Shown in pieces: positions 34,701-48,689 of a stretch of 64,000 nt of DNA; within the stretch, counting starts at the first letter, position 1; each line of letters opens with the position of its first letter. Source of the stretch: Sapria himalayana (taxonomy: Eukaryota > Streptophyta > Magnoliopsida > Malpighiales > Rafflesiaceae); assembly GCA_029783825.1 (NCBI GenBank), contig JAREIK010000343.1:310001-374000 (forward strand), read 5' to 3'. Position numbers and translations under genes: made by a program. The notes beneath the pieces were generated by a model that made no database searches, was not told where the DNA came from, and worked only from the letters and a program-made list of their open reading frames with translations.

Positions 34701-36850
34701 CAATAAAAATAATAAACTCAAATGACAAAAATAAATAAACAAAAAACAATCCAAAAATAATCAATCTCATAAGCATATGATAGTAGTATCAGCAATAGGC
34801 CATAGGCAATACAGTAGGCTCAATGTCAGTTATCATCAAAGTCTCACGAATTATCATCAATAATCAACTCATCCACTCTTACTATAATTACAACACGATC
34901 TTAGATACTCAAGCTTGAATCATCTCAATTCTTTATGCATGTTAATGTCTCACTAATATTTTCGATCTCATATCTAAAATCATATTCATTGTAAGAGAAA
35001 AAAAACTTTAATATTATACTCGACACCAAATGAGTCAATAGATCTCATATCATCTTAGACAATACAGGATAGGTGAATTCATATGATTTTTACCACTGTA
35101 ATATATCAAAATTTTTATTATTAATATGTGATTAGATTAAGTAGTAATCAGTATCTAAGTACCAAGATAGTTCACTCATATTTAACGGAATACCGCATCG
35201 TTTCTCTCTCACTAATTGAATGAAAAAATCATTGTCTCCAAATATGATATTAATGTCCATACTCGAAGTATGACTACTAATATCACCATACTTAATATCG
35301 TAGTATGTAAATAATTAAGTCAACTTCTCGTGAATAAACCCTTTACGAGGATACTTATGTCAAAATATTTTATACCTCTTCAACATTAACCATGTGATCC
35401 ATACAAACAGCCAAACAATAAAAAAATAAAATGATAAATATTTAATTTAAATAATTGATTTTCATCTCAACAATCATGTCATTATATGTCAAGTCATCTT
35501 TAAACTTCTTAAACATTATATTGATATTACATATGCACTTAATTATAATACAAGTAATATAAATATAAACTGATGAATATATGTTCCTTGTGTTATAAAA
35601 AATCTTCAAAATTTTTATAAATAAAAATTTTTATAACCCAGTCAGTATCATCAATAATAAATTTATTATTATTACTATTGACTTAGTCGAATATCACGTA
35701 TTCATATCCAACATGTGACTCTAATATCAGGTATGTGTAATTCTAACAATATCTCATATTCAATTAAAATTTTTTATTATTTAGGCCCATAGACAAACAA
35801 AAACTACCAAACACATATTATCTGTAAAACATACGAAAAAATTTTAGTGATTTATATTTGTTTTTTAAAGAATTAAAAATAACATTCATCTCTACTTGTA
35901 TTATAAGATTAATAACATGATACATATATCTAGCATAGAAAATCTCTCTTAATTACCCACCTCTAATAGTGCTAACAAATAGTATAATGGCTAATTCATT
36001 ATTAGATATATTATTAAATATGATATTATATATTTTATTTTAAATATTATATTCTCTAATAATTCTTATCATGCGCTCATAAATTGTTAGACCATCATAA
36101 AGATGAAAAAATTATGAGAATCTTAAAATTTTTTTTATTTAGCATCATTTAAAATTTACATAATGAGCAATAAAGCATGCATAAGATGCATCATTATAAC
36201 TAATCTAGATATTAGATGTCACAGACACTGCTCCTTTATATTCTCTATATTCTTTAATTATTATTTTATATTCTAAATTATAGTATTTAAGTATGTTATT
36301 CCTTGATATAAACCTAAAAATATTATGATATGTAAGCTAAAAATAAGTCCATATAATACAAACATAATATTAATTACCCTTGGATCCTCCAAAAATCTAA
36401 TCAAAAAACTCATTGTGATGATTTTCCTCTTTAACTCCTTACGAAATATAAAGGATATCAACATAAAGACTAAATTAGATCTAACCTCAAAGATCACACT
36501 GTTGAATTAAGTTTGTCTAAAATATAATACACCATATTTTTTGAAATATTATTCGAAATGCCTATTAAGATGCTCAATCTCACATTAACTCTCACTGGTT
36601 AATATTTTTTATAATGTTTATATTGTGCAGATTCTTTATTGATACCCCAAATATTTTTATATCATATAATATTAAAGTAAGACTAAACTATTGATTTTCT
36701 TCTACTTTTTTATTTTTAAAATATTTAGATCAAGATGACCAAAGAAAACAATATTTCAGCATCATCGAACCTTTTCGTAAGTTATTATTATCTATATTAA
36801 AATTTATTATGTTTACATTTAAATTAATTTCATTATTATCATTAAAATTA
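34701..36850. repeat. R1 dispersed repeat, copy B
   Basis: The longest uninterrupted R1 copy, colinear with copy A (1-2345) and copy C. A minus-strand open stretch at 36273-36497 includes IITMSFLIRFLEDPRVINI and IIFLGLYQGI. A broken but similar reading (TIMSLRLNI...MLIIGFQGL) occurs on the minus strand near 3350-3490. That hints at ancient coding sequence, but I cannot assign a family. Confidence 0.5.
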
Positions 36851-37500
36851 TGATTTATTATTTTAATTTTTTATTAGTTTAATAATTATATAGTAAATTT
36901 TGATTTTTTAATTAAATATTAATTTATATTAACTAAACTAAAGTTTTAAACTAAAATAAAAAATAAACAAATTATAACTAACAAAAATTTAAAAATTAAT
37001 ATCCATAATACATAAAATCTCACTTGCTTTACGATGTCAACACCACAATCGACAGTCCACCCCTAAGTCCTAAAAGTCAAAACCAAAAAGAGAGAAATAA
37101 ATAGACAAGAGAGTCGAGAGGAAAAATAATACGAGAGAGATATATATAAAATAAAATTTGATATATATTTGAGGATGAGAGGAGATATATATATATATAT
37201 TTCAAATATATAAGTTTTTTTTAAATCATGTTTTTTTTAATATTTTTATTGGACAGAATCACAACAAACATCAATTTTCTACCCCTAGTCGTTGGTGTCA
37301 AATCCAATGGGTTAGAATACATTTTTTTACCATTGGTTCAATTTGACTATTAATTTAACAAAAAACATATAAATAATTTAAAATCAATTCAATAATTAAA
37401 AAAATATGACATTCAACTCAACTAATAAATTAAAATATCATATGAAAAAAATATATAATCTGAAATATAACACATGACATAAGATTAAACAAAAATAAAT
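36851..37500. other. AT-rich spacer between R1 copies
   Basis: A short TA microsatellite at about 37183-37201. The stretch at 37240-37320 (CAGAATCACAACAAACATCA) resembles 4316-4360 next to copy A', so the R1 unit may extend into it. Confidence 0.35.
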
Positions 37501-39150
37501 AAAATACACATTGCCAAACACCATTACATGAGTGATAAGTTACCAATTCATGTCTTTAGTATAATAGTACAGATGTAAATTATCATCATCATGTATGATT
37601 TTTAATATGATGTTAATGATAAGCTTAATATCATTGATATCTCATCAGTCATCATCCACAAGCAACTCTTTCACTTCATCCAATATGTCCAACATTGAAT
37701 ATTATAAGTTCTTTAAGCATGCAAATATTTCTATAATATTTAGTCACAATATAAATCACTTATCTGAAATAATAATTATCATAAAAAAAAGAAAACTTCA
37801 ATATTAAATTAAACATTAAAGTAATAAATAAATTACATATCAACTTAGATTACAAAAAATAGATAAATATGCATAATCAAAATCTAAATATTGAGATAGT
37901 TCATTTCTATTTTATGAGCTATCTCATTATTTGCCTTGAATTAACTTAATGAAAAAATTATCATATTTGAATATGATGTATATATTCATACTCAAAACCT
38001 TATTATAATTATTATATCTAGTATTATAATATATAAATATATTAGTTAATTTTTATGAATAAAACTTCTATGTTCATTTACTTGATTCATACAAATAATG
38101 CACCTTAGTATATTTTTTTACTCATTTATATTAGCTCTGAGATCCATACAAGCAACTAAGTAATACATAATTTGAATAAAAAACTAGTATTTTATATATT
38201 AATTTTTATCTCAATAGGCATTACAATAATTATAAGATATCTTATATATTTACTAAATATACTCCTAATATTGAATAAACACTTATATGCAATACAAATG
38301 ATGAGAATAAATACGAACAAACAAATATTCATTGTATCATAAAAATTTTCAAACTTTTTATAAAAAAAATTTTTATTGATGATGGTAAATATCAAATATT
38401 GGAAGCCAACATTTATCTTTAAAATCAAATAAAAAAAATTACTAAATTAATATTTTACATCCATTTAGAATTTTTATTTTTTTAGAAATAAATTACTAAA
38501 TTATTATTGTTTGTTAAAGATCATAATATATTTTTGTTAATTTCTTTTTTTAATACAAGAGAAATAAATTTCATTCTCGCCCACGCTATTATATTAATTA
38601 TTTAACAGGCCATGTCTAAATAATTTTAACAAAATACTAATGATGACTATATTATTCAGAGCAATATTAAATAAAATACTAAAAATTTTATTTTAGATGT
38701 TATATTTTTCAAAATAACCTTGTAGTATAATCATATATAAAATGGTGGTCATGAGAAAAAAAAATCTCAGAAAATCATAAAATTTTTTTATTAAATTTTT
38801 ATTTTAAACTTAAATAGTGATTTGTAAGACATGTGAATAATATATCATCGTGACTAATTTATAAATTTGACATCATAAAAATTACACTATTATATTTTTA
38901 AAATTTATTAATTATTAATTATTTTTTTAACTTATTATATTTTACTATATTATTTTTACTAGTATACCCAAAAATTCTACAATAAACTATCCAAAAGTAA
39001 ATCAACACAATAATAACTACACTAGAATCCTCGAAAAATCTAATTAAAATATTCATAATTATAATTAATTATAATTAATTATAATAAATAAAATAAATCA
39101 TATAACTAACTAGATTTAACTTCAAAGATCATGTCACGTCATATCTCTCC
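37501..39150. repeat. R1 dispersed repeat, copy C
   Basis: Colinear with copies A and B. Examples are 38250-38360 against 1120-1220, and 38740-38890 against 1690-1830. It has no surviving open frame of note. Confidence 0.5.
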
Positions 39151-40030
39151 AAATAAACAATCAAAAAAAAATACAAATTTACTCAAAATAAAAAATAATA
39201 TTTTCCCAATCAAACAATTATCTCCCAAATAAATCAAATACTACTTTGGATTATACTCCTGGAAAATCTTAATTTTAGATTTTCTGAAAACTATCAACCT
39301 CAAAAAATTAGGGCTTTCAAAAAATTAATGCCCAAAAACATTATTGCCTCCAATTAGGTCCATTGTCACCCAGATCCAAGCTATTGTAGCTAGATAATTG
39401 CACTACCATCGACAAATTAGGGTTTCATACCCAAATTATGTCTACTGATCAAAGTTAGGCTTTAAAACAATGAGACTTTAGCACCACCTTCTCCTTGTAG
39501 TTTCAGCATAGTGGCCATTCACACTTATGGCACACAGCATGTGTGCAATGATTGTATGTGAGAATGTGCACAGTAAGATGCACTATGTTGGAAAAATGCA
39601 CGTACTCTCTATAATTTTGCACCCTTACGCGTATTAAGATTTATTCTCCCTACAATTTTGGATATGATACTGTATGCAAATTTTAAGTCATATGTATATA
39701 GTGACTTAATAAAACTCAATCAAATGGGTAAAAAAAGAGATCCTTATATATATGCTCTAATTCTTAAGGCATAAAACATAATAAATACAAAAAATAAAAA
39801 AAAAATCATAAATTGTAAACTACAACAATAATATATACTAATTCTTCGGCACTTTTAAAAATTATTAACAGGCTTCCAAAATAATCAAAAAATGCTTGCT
39901 CATAATATACCACTTATAGCAATAAGAGTTCAAGAGAATTAGGGGATGATGATGGCGTAAATGAAGTGGCCATTTGAACAATTGTGTTTTATTAACAATA
40001 AGGTAGCCGTATTATTCAATCCCAAGAGTG
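39151..40030. other. Intergenic DNA, nothing recognised
   Basis: Less AT-rich around 39280-39560, with phrases such as ATTAGGGTTTCATACCC. No frame or element ends were seen. Confidence 0.3.
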
Positions 40031-40055
40031 ATAATGACTCTTAAAGAATGTTTTC

Positions 40056-40460
40056 ATGGGAAGCCAAATAATTTTTCCATCAATCCATGGCCAAATTTTT
40101 ATAATAACTAACAGTTCTATATTTCAGCCCCCAGATAGTGAAAAAACACGTGATTATAACAAAAAAAAACATAAAAATAAGAAATGCTTACGAATTGTAG
40201 ATATGATGCACGCTGTATTGAAGTTCTTGCAAGAAATAATGAGTTGCTTCAGACGAATTTGAGTTGTTCTTGTCGAATAGGCGCAATTACGGTTACTGAA
40301 ATGCAATGTACGAGATCTTAAAACATAATTTTCAGACAGATGTTGCGTTGCTGGAAAAGCTTCGTGCCCTAGTTGATAATGCCGGGCGAAAATCAGCCTA
40401 ATTGCCGAGAAAGTGCAATGTCTAGTTAAAGTTTAAACGAGAGCGTATGCCTCCCGGTCA
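40056..40460 (+). pseudogene. Possible degraded coding fragment, unidentified
   Basis: Composition and codon pattern look more gene-like than the surroundings. In one plus-strand frame near 40200 the text reads IEVLARNNELLQTNL, and in another near 40335 FQTDVALLEKLRALVDNAGRKSA, with stops and frame changes between. Both pieces look helical and charged. They could be exons of a decayed host gene or part of a transposon. I do not recognise the protein, and AG acceptor-like sites before each piece are only suggestive. Confidence 0.3.
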
Positions 40461-41137
40461 ACAAAAAAAAATATTCAACATTTTTTAAAATATTTTTTTT
40501 ATAAAATTAAAGTAAAGTTTAATGTTTATAATTATGTTTAGATTAATTATGGAACAAATAATTAGTAATTGTTCTATTTATGAATGTCTTATTTTAAATG
40601 AGTAAATTCTACATGATTTTATGACTAATTGTTCTATTTATGAATGTCTTATTTTCAAATGATACCTTGATACCAACAATTCTACCTACATAATGATGCC
40701 TTTATCCTTTGAGACTTATGTTGGTAATGGTTGTGTTACACTGTGTTATTGTGGATGATGGTACTTCTCTATGCCTTACCCACATGGGTACTTTATCTCT
40801 CACACTCACTCTCTTATTATTATTATTATTCTTCTTCTTCTTCTTTTTTATCTCTCTCTCAATATTCAATTACTTGATATTTTAGTGGCACTATGTCTAA
40901 CCAATCTTGCATATGAGTAAGTTGACTTGTTACAATTACATTTACTAATTCTTGTTTAATCATTTAGAAGTAGAACAAAGAAAATAGGAAAAATAGTAGC
41001 AACTAGATGACATAATGGTAGTCACGATGTACTATATCATGGCACTATAGCTTTTATTTATATCATTAATAATACCTCTATACTTGTTTCACATACGCTG
41101 TGGTGTACATGCCTTATTCATGTAAACTCATCTATTA
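40461..41137. other. Intergenic DNA with short microsatellite
   Basis: A compound TTA/TTC microsatellite is at about 40812-40848. A 40-base phrase around ACTAATTGTTCTATTTATGA is repeated at about 40565 and 40622. No gene was seen. Confidence 0.5.
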
Positions 41138-41280
41138 GAGCATCTTCAACCACACTTAACAAAATAGCTACTCAAAATAAATCTAAATATTAAATTCACT
41201 AATTTAGCCAGCAAGTTTATAGAATACGCTCCAATCACACTTTCTATTTTACACCTAACTTCAAATACTTTTAAAATAGT

Positions 41281-41316
<36 letters not shown>

Positions 41317-41493
41317 CAAAAAAAAGGGAGAGAGAAAATTTAGAGAGCTCAAATGGCTCTCCAAATTTGTTGAGACATTTGAGTAAACTAGAAAATAGAG
41401 AGTGGAATAGAGAGTGGGTTGGAGAGGATTTTTTGTATTTGGCTGGCTAAAATAGCTAAAAGTTAATAAATAGCTAGCCCATTAGAGATGCTC
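41138..41493. mobile_element. PIF/Harbinger-type (Tourist-like) MITE
   Basis: This 356-bp element has inverted termini GAGCATCTTCAACCACAC and, at the other end, GGGCTAGC-complement ...ATTAGAGATGCTC. It is flanked on both sides by TTA (41135-41137 and 41494-41496), the 3-bp target preference of Harbinger elements. The subterminal regions pair partly (AAAATAGCTA on both sides), and a TA microsatellite at 41283-41313 sits near the middle. It has no coding capacity. Confidence 0.8.
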
Positions 41494-41496
41494 TTA

Positions 41497-42559
41497 TTTC
41501 TTTATGAAATAAAAAAGAACAAATTTCCATGGCTTCTTTATTGTTTTTCATGTCGACTTGTTCATTATTATATTTAGGGCTCATCCTCGATGATATCTAA
41601 TGTGAGTTTTGCTTATCATATTGTATTTTTTGATGATCATTTGTGGTTTGCATAGTTTAAACCTATGAAAATAAACTCTATATTTTTTTGTCATATAATC
41701 AATTTCAATACTCTTGCAGGATTGAAATTGTTTAGAATGATAGCAGTACATAATTTTATAACGTTCACTTTTAATCTCAACGTTGTTCTTCAAGTATTCA
41801 TCACCAAATATCTTACCCCTAAACACCTTCAGAAAATGGTAATGTCGAACACAAATTGTTGGGCAATTTCGCTTCCACGTTTGTGATTCAGAAGATTCAG
41901 AAAATGAAAACAATAAAAATATCAAATGATATATATCCACAATCAAATCCAACAGAACTATGATAGAATAAAATCATAACACATACAAACCACAGCAGAA
42001 AAACACAATATAATGTGGTTCACTAGTCATTTAACACGACTAGTCACATACACACAGAAAATACGCATGCATTTACAGATTATAACCACAATATATTCTT
42101 ATAGATTTTGCATAGAAGACAGTCACGATGAAAATCACATAGAGAGGAGAAAGAAATGAACAGTTTCACACATCGAAAAAATAGCAGCCTGAAAACATAA
42201 ATAAAAACAATTTATATTAAAACAATTTCTTGGTTTAATTAACCGGAGTGGGTCGGATCACTCAAACAGGACAAATTTTGCTCCAAAAATTCTTCAGCCC
42301 ACTGACCGGATAGCGAGACCTTTGTTATTGTGCTATTGTTGCATTTTCGGTCTCTTAATATTTTCTTTCCTGCACTTACAAGAAAATATTAAAACATAAA
42401 TATTTTAGTTATACAAAATAGATAATCAAAACAAATTATATACCACACAAACATCATCATATGATTTAAATAAGTCTTACCCTTGTCTTTGATTCACACA
42501 TTCCTATTCGATTTTGGGTTCACTCTTTTAGTATGACCACCTATACCATCAATGAATTA
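41497..42559. other. Intergenic DNA, possible retrotransposon remnant
   Basis: Two overlapping opposite-strand open stretches (41581-41952 minus, 41665-41886 plus) have no recognised motif. Given the copia relic immediately downstream, this may be its decayed 5' portion. Confidence 0.3.
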
Positions 42560-43330
42560 CCCACATCTCACTTTGGAGTTTGGAGATATCTCTTCCTTTT
42601 AACTTTTGCATGGTAATGCTCCTAATTATATTAATTTTCATCATTTTGATTGTAATATTTATCCATATTTTATGTGATTATTTGTCTCATAAATTTTCAC
42701 CTCATAGTATTCTTTGTATTTTTTGTGGCGCTAGTGCCTCTTACAAAATTTGTAGTTGCATTTACTCCCTTACATATAAGAATTACATAATTAGACATGC
42801 ACAATTTGATGAGACTTATTTTCCATAAATACATCCCAAGCAAAGCACTTCTCTTGTTATTTCATTTTTTTAGCTAGATATTATTTAATCTCCCACCCCC
42901 ACCCAACCCACTATGACCACGTTGACATAATCCAATCCATCTAATTATTTGGCCTACAATACTACATGTAACTTTTCTCCTAATGATTTTTTTATGTCCA
43001 TATCCAGGTTCCATCTGAACCCACTCTCGCCTAATTATCTCCCACACCAACAATGGAATCATTTTTACATGAAAATTTTGCTCTAGCCCATGATAATTCT
43101 TCTACCTGGCCCCAATATCATCATTCTCATTATATGATCACCAAAGCTAGAGCACATATTTTTTAGCTTTGTCATCTAGCTTATCTTATTTATCGCACAT
43201 TTAGCCTTCTACATGCTCTTCCTATCTTTTCGAGCCCAAAGGTTCCAAGTTTACTACTAAAACCTATCTATAGTTTATTGCTAAGAATGAATAAGTTCAA
43301 GCTCTATGTACTAATCATTTTGAGATCTTG
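42560..43330 (+). pseudogene. Ty1/copia pol relic (integrase C-terminus to reverse transcriptase start)
   Basis: The open stretch 42580-42828 ends SHKFSPHSILCIFCGASASY and IYSLTYKNYIIRHAQFDETYFP. It follows the copia pattern 'HKL-PRS--C-FLGY', then 'Y-SRHV-FDE--FP', that links integrase to reverse transcriptase. At about 43123 HSHYMITKARAHIF resembles the 'H-M-TR-K-GI' motif just before the reverse transcriptase. A following reading (AKNE.VQALCTNH) may be the 'AM--E--AL--N-TW' region. Stops break it, and no LTR was found. Confidence 0.65.
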
Positions 43331-44880
43331 TTCCATATATTCCTAACACAAATATTATGGGCTCCTAACATAACTTATTCATTATAGAGTTTGTTCCATA
43401 TACTCCTAACACATATAGTAATCTGAGTCACGATGTTATTTTCTACTATAATATTTCATTTTAGAGTGTATTTATCCTAGTCGAGATGCTTCCATTGACT
43501 TGAATTTATGTTCATGTGAGAAAATATCAAAGTCATAGTTGTTCCCAGTATTATGATTTTGTATTATAGAGAATAAATATATTAGTCATAGTAATTCTTA
43601 GCATCATGATATTTTTCTTGATAGAGATGAGTTAAAGTCATGGTAATTTCCAATATCATAATTTTATATTTCAGAAAGAATTTATTTCAATCAGAATATT
43701 CCCAATACTAGTACATTGTGTTCCATAGAAAAATTACTTATGTCGTAGTATTCATTATCATCATGACATTGATACTCTTGAGAATATTCGATTTGAAAAT
43801 GAAATCATGACCTCAAAACCAACACTATGACATCAATCTTGAATTATAGCATGAATCCATAGAGTATAAAAATAATACTTAAAAAAATTCATAAAAAAGA
43901 AGGGAATTATATTTTGAGCCAATTGTATATAAAAACCTTAAGTGATATTATTCTAACTCATAATTAGGGACAATTCCAAGGCAAGCACAAATATTAATCA
44001 ATGAGATTAAGTTTTGAAACTTAGATTATCGCATTAAATTTTATGGGAACTCTGGATTCCATGACATGTCTCTGAAAATATTTCATGGCAATCACCTCAT
44101 TGTCAGGCTAAATTGAGATCTAGGATTAGTGTAATATACTTATGTGTGATTTAATATATAATATTATAAAATTTATATGTGTGTTAATATAATGTTTTGG
44201 ATAATGGTGGACATGGATGTTAATTATAACTAAAATTTAGGATTTTCACTACGTGGGTTTGTGTCATCCATGATGGACTGTGATAGGTAAGTCATGAGAC
44301 ACACCTACACGATATGATTAGAAAGAATTGATAACTCATCTAATATTTATATATTAGATAAACTCACATGTAGATACTCAAAGTTGAGATAAATTTAATT
44401 ATAATAAGTATGATATTTTTGGAACAAAAAACATGAACATATCTGCAACCAATTCATTGTATATATTCTAAAAGAATCGACATTCAATAGTGTGCTAGTT
44501 AAGTAGAATATCTTACATATGAGTTTCAGCATAGTATAGGAGTTATGTATTGGATATGGTGGACAATAATAACTAATTCATTGGGAACACGTAAAAATAG
44601 TTACTTCGCATGATAAAAAACCCTATGGGCTAATTCACCTTGTATGATATATAAAGGTTTTATTCATGAGAAGACATAAGTTAATTTTCCTAGTATAATA
44701 CTTATGAAGCAGAAAGCACAAAAATATTTATTACCATGTCATCTTATATCTGTAAGACATTAGAGATCAAATAATAAAAATATATATCTGAAATAATTTT
44801 GAAAGGCAATTGATGCATTACCTAAAAGTAATATAGATCAATGAATAAATTTTGTAGGCTTATGATAGTTTTAACAAGGA
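43331..44880. other. Unassigned DNA between copia relic and CACTA relic
   Basis: No recognised motif. Repeated phrases around 43540-43760 (AGTCATAGTAATTC, CAATATCATGATTTT) suggest short internal duplications. The left terminus of the CACTA element should lie here, but I could not find a convincing CACTACAAGAAA. Confidence 0.35.
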
Positions 44881-45440
44881 TGTAAAGGAAGCTTTATATA
44901 AATGGGTGATAGAACTCAAGTTCATTGATGAATATGGATCTAACATGGGAAAATATGTTGATATGAATAAGTATAAGTTATTTGGGATAAAAAGTCATAA
45001 TTGCAATGTGTTCATGTAGAATCTAAGATTCATAACATTCCATGAATTATTTTCACAAAATATTTAAAAAGTATTGACTAAAATAATAATATTTTTAAGA
45101 ATCTCACTTATATTATTATAACAAAGGAATATATGAAAACTTGAACATATTTTTTCTCTAAGCTTCTTCGACTCTATTGAACATCTTATAATCTGCATTA
45201 TGAATCCATGATAGCAGACCCTATAAAAATATAGATGGATGTATCCATTCGAGAGGTTATATAATTTACATTTATTAATCTAAAATTTTAAAATTATCTA
45301 ACGAATAAATTTAATTCTAATGAAGATATTTTTAGATATCATATAAAATTGTAAAATAATATTCGAAATAAAGCCAGAGATAAAGGAACAAAACATGTAA
45401 AGACTACTTGGTTCGAGAAGCTTTGATATTTTGTAATCAC
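44881..45440 (+). pseudogene. CACTA transposase remnant (Transposase_21/DUF4218 region)
   Basis: KEALYKWVIELKFIDEYGSN, then KYVDMNKYKLFGIKSHNCNVFM and later KLEHIFSLSFFDSIEHLI, KYRWMYPFERL and NIRNKARDKGT. These match the consensus around GLKSHDCH, PP-FFD-M-HL, RWMYPFER and VRNKA of plant CACTA transposases. Catalysis of excision and insertion is the family role. Stops and frameshifts separate the blocks, so this is a pseudogene. Confidence 0.85.
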
Positions 45441-46099
45441 AACTTTTCATCACAAGTATATCATTCTCATAATAATAAATTACTGAATAATGATTATGGT
45501 ATAGGGGATTGATTAGAAAAAGATAATATGCTTTTCATCTCCACCGATGTGAGTCAATCACATGGAAGAATATAATCATCATATTTTTTGGATGACCAGA
45601 AGAATCATGTTTCTCACACATATATCATATTGAATTATGAGAAAGTTACACATTTGATATATTATCATATATTTGTAATGATATGTGATGTATCTTTTTA
45701 ATATTCAAAATAACTTTAATGTTATTTTTATAGAATTTATATCATGATATTATAGCAAAGAGAACGACATATTGATTATGCTTCAATTGGTATAAAACTT
45801 TACAAAGATTTTGTATATTTGTTTAAAAGATTTGTCAGTATGTGACATATCATTATTGCTTTTGAAATTTAATGTGCAGCATTATATAAGTAAGATTTTA
45901 TTTTGTTTTATTTCATTTTTAGGTATTTATTCCATCATCAAATATATGTAATGGACAAATAAATAATCTTGAAAAATGACAATTATGAAGTTGATAGAAG
46001 TATCCCATGCATTAGGTAAATAAATATAAATTTCATACTTTCAAACAAAGCTATAATGAATAATTGTGTATATATTAGGGGGTCTTACTCTACTATAGC

Positions 46100-46430
46100 T
46101 AAAATCGACTTTTATGGTCGATTGATTGAAATTCTAAACGTGGAGTATCATTCTTTATCAATTAAGAGGATAATTCTATTTAAGTGAGAATGAGTTGATC
46201 TTATTCTAAAATTGGGTACTATAATTTATCATCAAAACAACCTTGTGAATGTATATCATATAAATATTATTGTAGTATGAGTAATTTATTCTTGTGACAT
46301 AAATAGAACAAGTGTGTTACAGCACTTATCCAACCACAAGAACAAATGCTTGTATTTGGTAGACTACATGTAAAATAAAACATAGATTTGTGGTAGAATT
46401 GCTTTAAAAATATGTTTTTGTTACACCATC
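46100..46430 (+). pseudogene. CACTA transposase remnant (DUF4216 region)
   Basis: DFYGRLIEILNVEYHSLSIK followed by RIILFK at 46107-46185 fits the DUF4216 pattern 'YG-L-EI-E-EY---P-K-V-LFKCDW'. DUF4216 usually follows DUF4218 in CACTA transposases, so the order supports the call. Stops follow at once. Confidence 0.7.
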
Positions 46431-48689
46431 ACGTGTACCTATATTTCAAGAGAATAATATGAAATTCCATTCAATTAATCATATGTCAGATTTTGGGCTT
46501 GAAACATTATTTAATGAAGACAGAAACTATTCGAACATTAATAATACCCATGTTAAAAAGACAATGAGAAAGATATAATGACACAATCAATTGATGATGA
46601 ATATGTAGATAGACATGATTTATTGACTTCTATGTTATATTGTGTTGCTTATTTTGTAACTGTTAAAATTTAGAGGTAAAATAAAAAAAAAATCATATTT
46701 GTGAATATCAATGATTTTCTCATTATATTTTGTTAGAATGATATATACGTTACATGTTTTTATTTTATTTTATTTTATTTTTTGCATTTTTTGATGTTTA
46801 TGAAACTTTAATTAGGCTTAAGATGTGACTATTCAAGTGGTTGAGAATCTCAATCCATAAAAAATGACAGGAGGAGTCAACTAATAGTTTTTGGATGATG
46901 AATTTAATATTTATTCAATGATGATAACTCTATAAATATCTCTATGCATTGTCCTACAAATACATAGGATATGTTGGCATCGCATCATCACGTGACTCAT
47001 GAATTGACTATCACTAATATTCTTTATTCGTCTCGTTTTACACCAGAATGTATTATTAGTTTCATCCCACCTATCTTAAGAGGATCATGCCTTGGTACTG
47101 CAGTATCGATAATGGATGAATATTCATAATCCATTATTTACATATAAAGTTATGAAAATATTTTTATACAACCCATAATTAACAATAAAAAATACATAGC
47201 TTTTAGAAATTTACTAAATGCATGCATTATCATTTTTTATTATTTTTATTGGTAATAAATTTAAATTACAACTATGAATGAAAATATGATTAAAATATGA
47301 TAAGTTTAATTAATAACAAATTATGATGTTGTTAGTTATCCAACATTACCATTAAAAATTAATAAAATATTTGCGTTATAAAGTTATGGATAAGTAATAA
47401 AAAAGAATAAAATATTAACTCAGAAGTAGAAATATGAGGATATTTTGTTTATATGTTTATGTACGTGCTAATGTTAATTTATTTACAAGTTTATTCCTTC
47501 AACTTCTCGTATAATCATAGAGATATTTGAAGATAAATGAGTTTGGAGGGGTATAAAGTGAGCAAAATGCCCCCAGATATTAAAGAATATTATTGTGAAG
47601 AATTCGAAGAATAATTTTATTACATTAACCAATTTGTCGATTTGTTTTTTTATGAAATATTATGAAAATAATTGCATGACAATGTATTATTGTTTTTTTT
47701 TTTTGCTGAAAAAATATTAATGGAACAATGCTTTGTTAATCCCGGTGAATGATACATGGAAACAAGTGACTAGTGTCACATATAATGACAAGAATTGAAA
47801 ATAGAGAAAAAAAATATGTAAATATAAAAAACCAAGGCATTATCCCCCACAATCATTGATTAGAAAAAATAGTGAAAGACCCGGACCTTCCAACCATATT
47901 GGAGGTTCAAAACGAAGTGCCAATATTCAATAAATTTGGTAAAATTGTATTTCTTAATTTATTATGATTCGAACTTTATGAATGTAAATGATTATATATC
48001 TACGAGAATGTATCAGGTAAATTATTAGTAACTACTATTTATTTTTTAAGAGGTTGAGTTGGGAGGTCTACCAATACTGTTTAAGGTGTTCAAATAGATA
48101 CACAAAAAGAAAGATGATTCATTTGTGGATAAGTTGTCAAATAATATTATTATGAGTTTCTTAATTTTATACGTGTAGCATCATGTGTAAATTATAATTA
48201 ATAAAAGAAAACATTGTAAACAATTTTAATTTTTGGTATTCATAATAATTAATTTGTAAAGTTACGTATTTTTTTACCATGACTACTAAATTATTATACA
48301 TGGACTTATAAAATGTAATGACTAACTTAATATATATATATTAATTTATAGTTGGGTGATGATAGTTTAATGTGTTGGTATAAATTTAATCCGAACATAG
48401 TAATGATGAGTTATGTTGTATTTTAACTATTATAAAAAACTCTTGAGAATATGATTACCATTACTTCATAATTTATATATTATTTTACGGAAGTACTAGA
48501 GATTGATGTTGCATATATTTACATTCAGGCTATTGGAGTGAACCCGAAAAAAATGAAGAATGTATGGTCTTGGTACCCATACATTTATTTTTTTTCTAGA
48601 TTCTATTTTGAGTTCTTCGTAATTATCTTCTAATTACAATAATTTGTTTGATGAGAGGTTACATGAAAAGATACAAAAAATTTAGGATG

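Noticed and set aside
36273..36497. 74-codon minus-strand frame as a gene
   Set aside because: It is part of repeat R1, and other R1 copies show the same reading broken by stops, so it is an old mobile-element remnant at most.
44240..44262. CACTACGTGGG as the left terminus of CACTA element I
   Set aside because: It matches only the first six bases of the terminus, lacks the AAGAAAA continuation and has no subterminal repeats.
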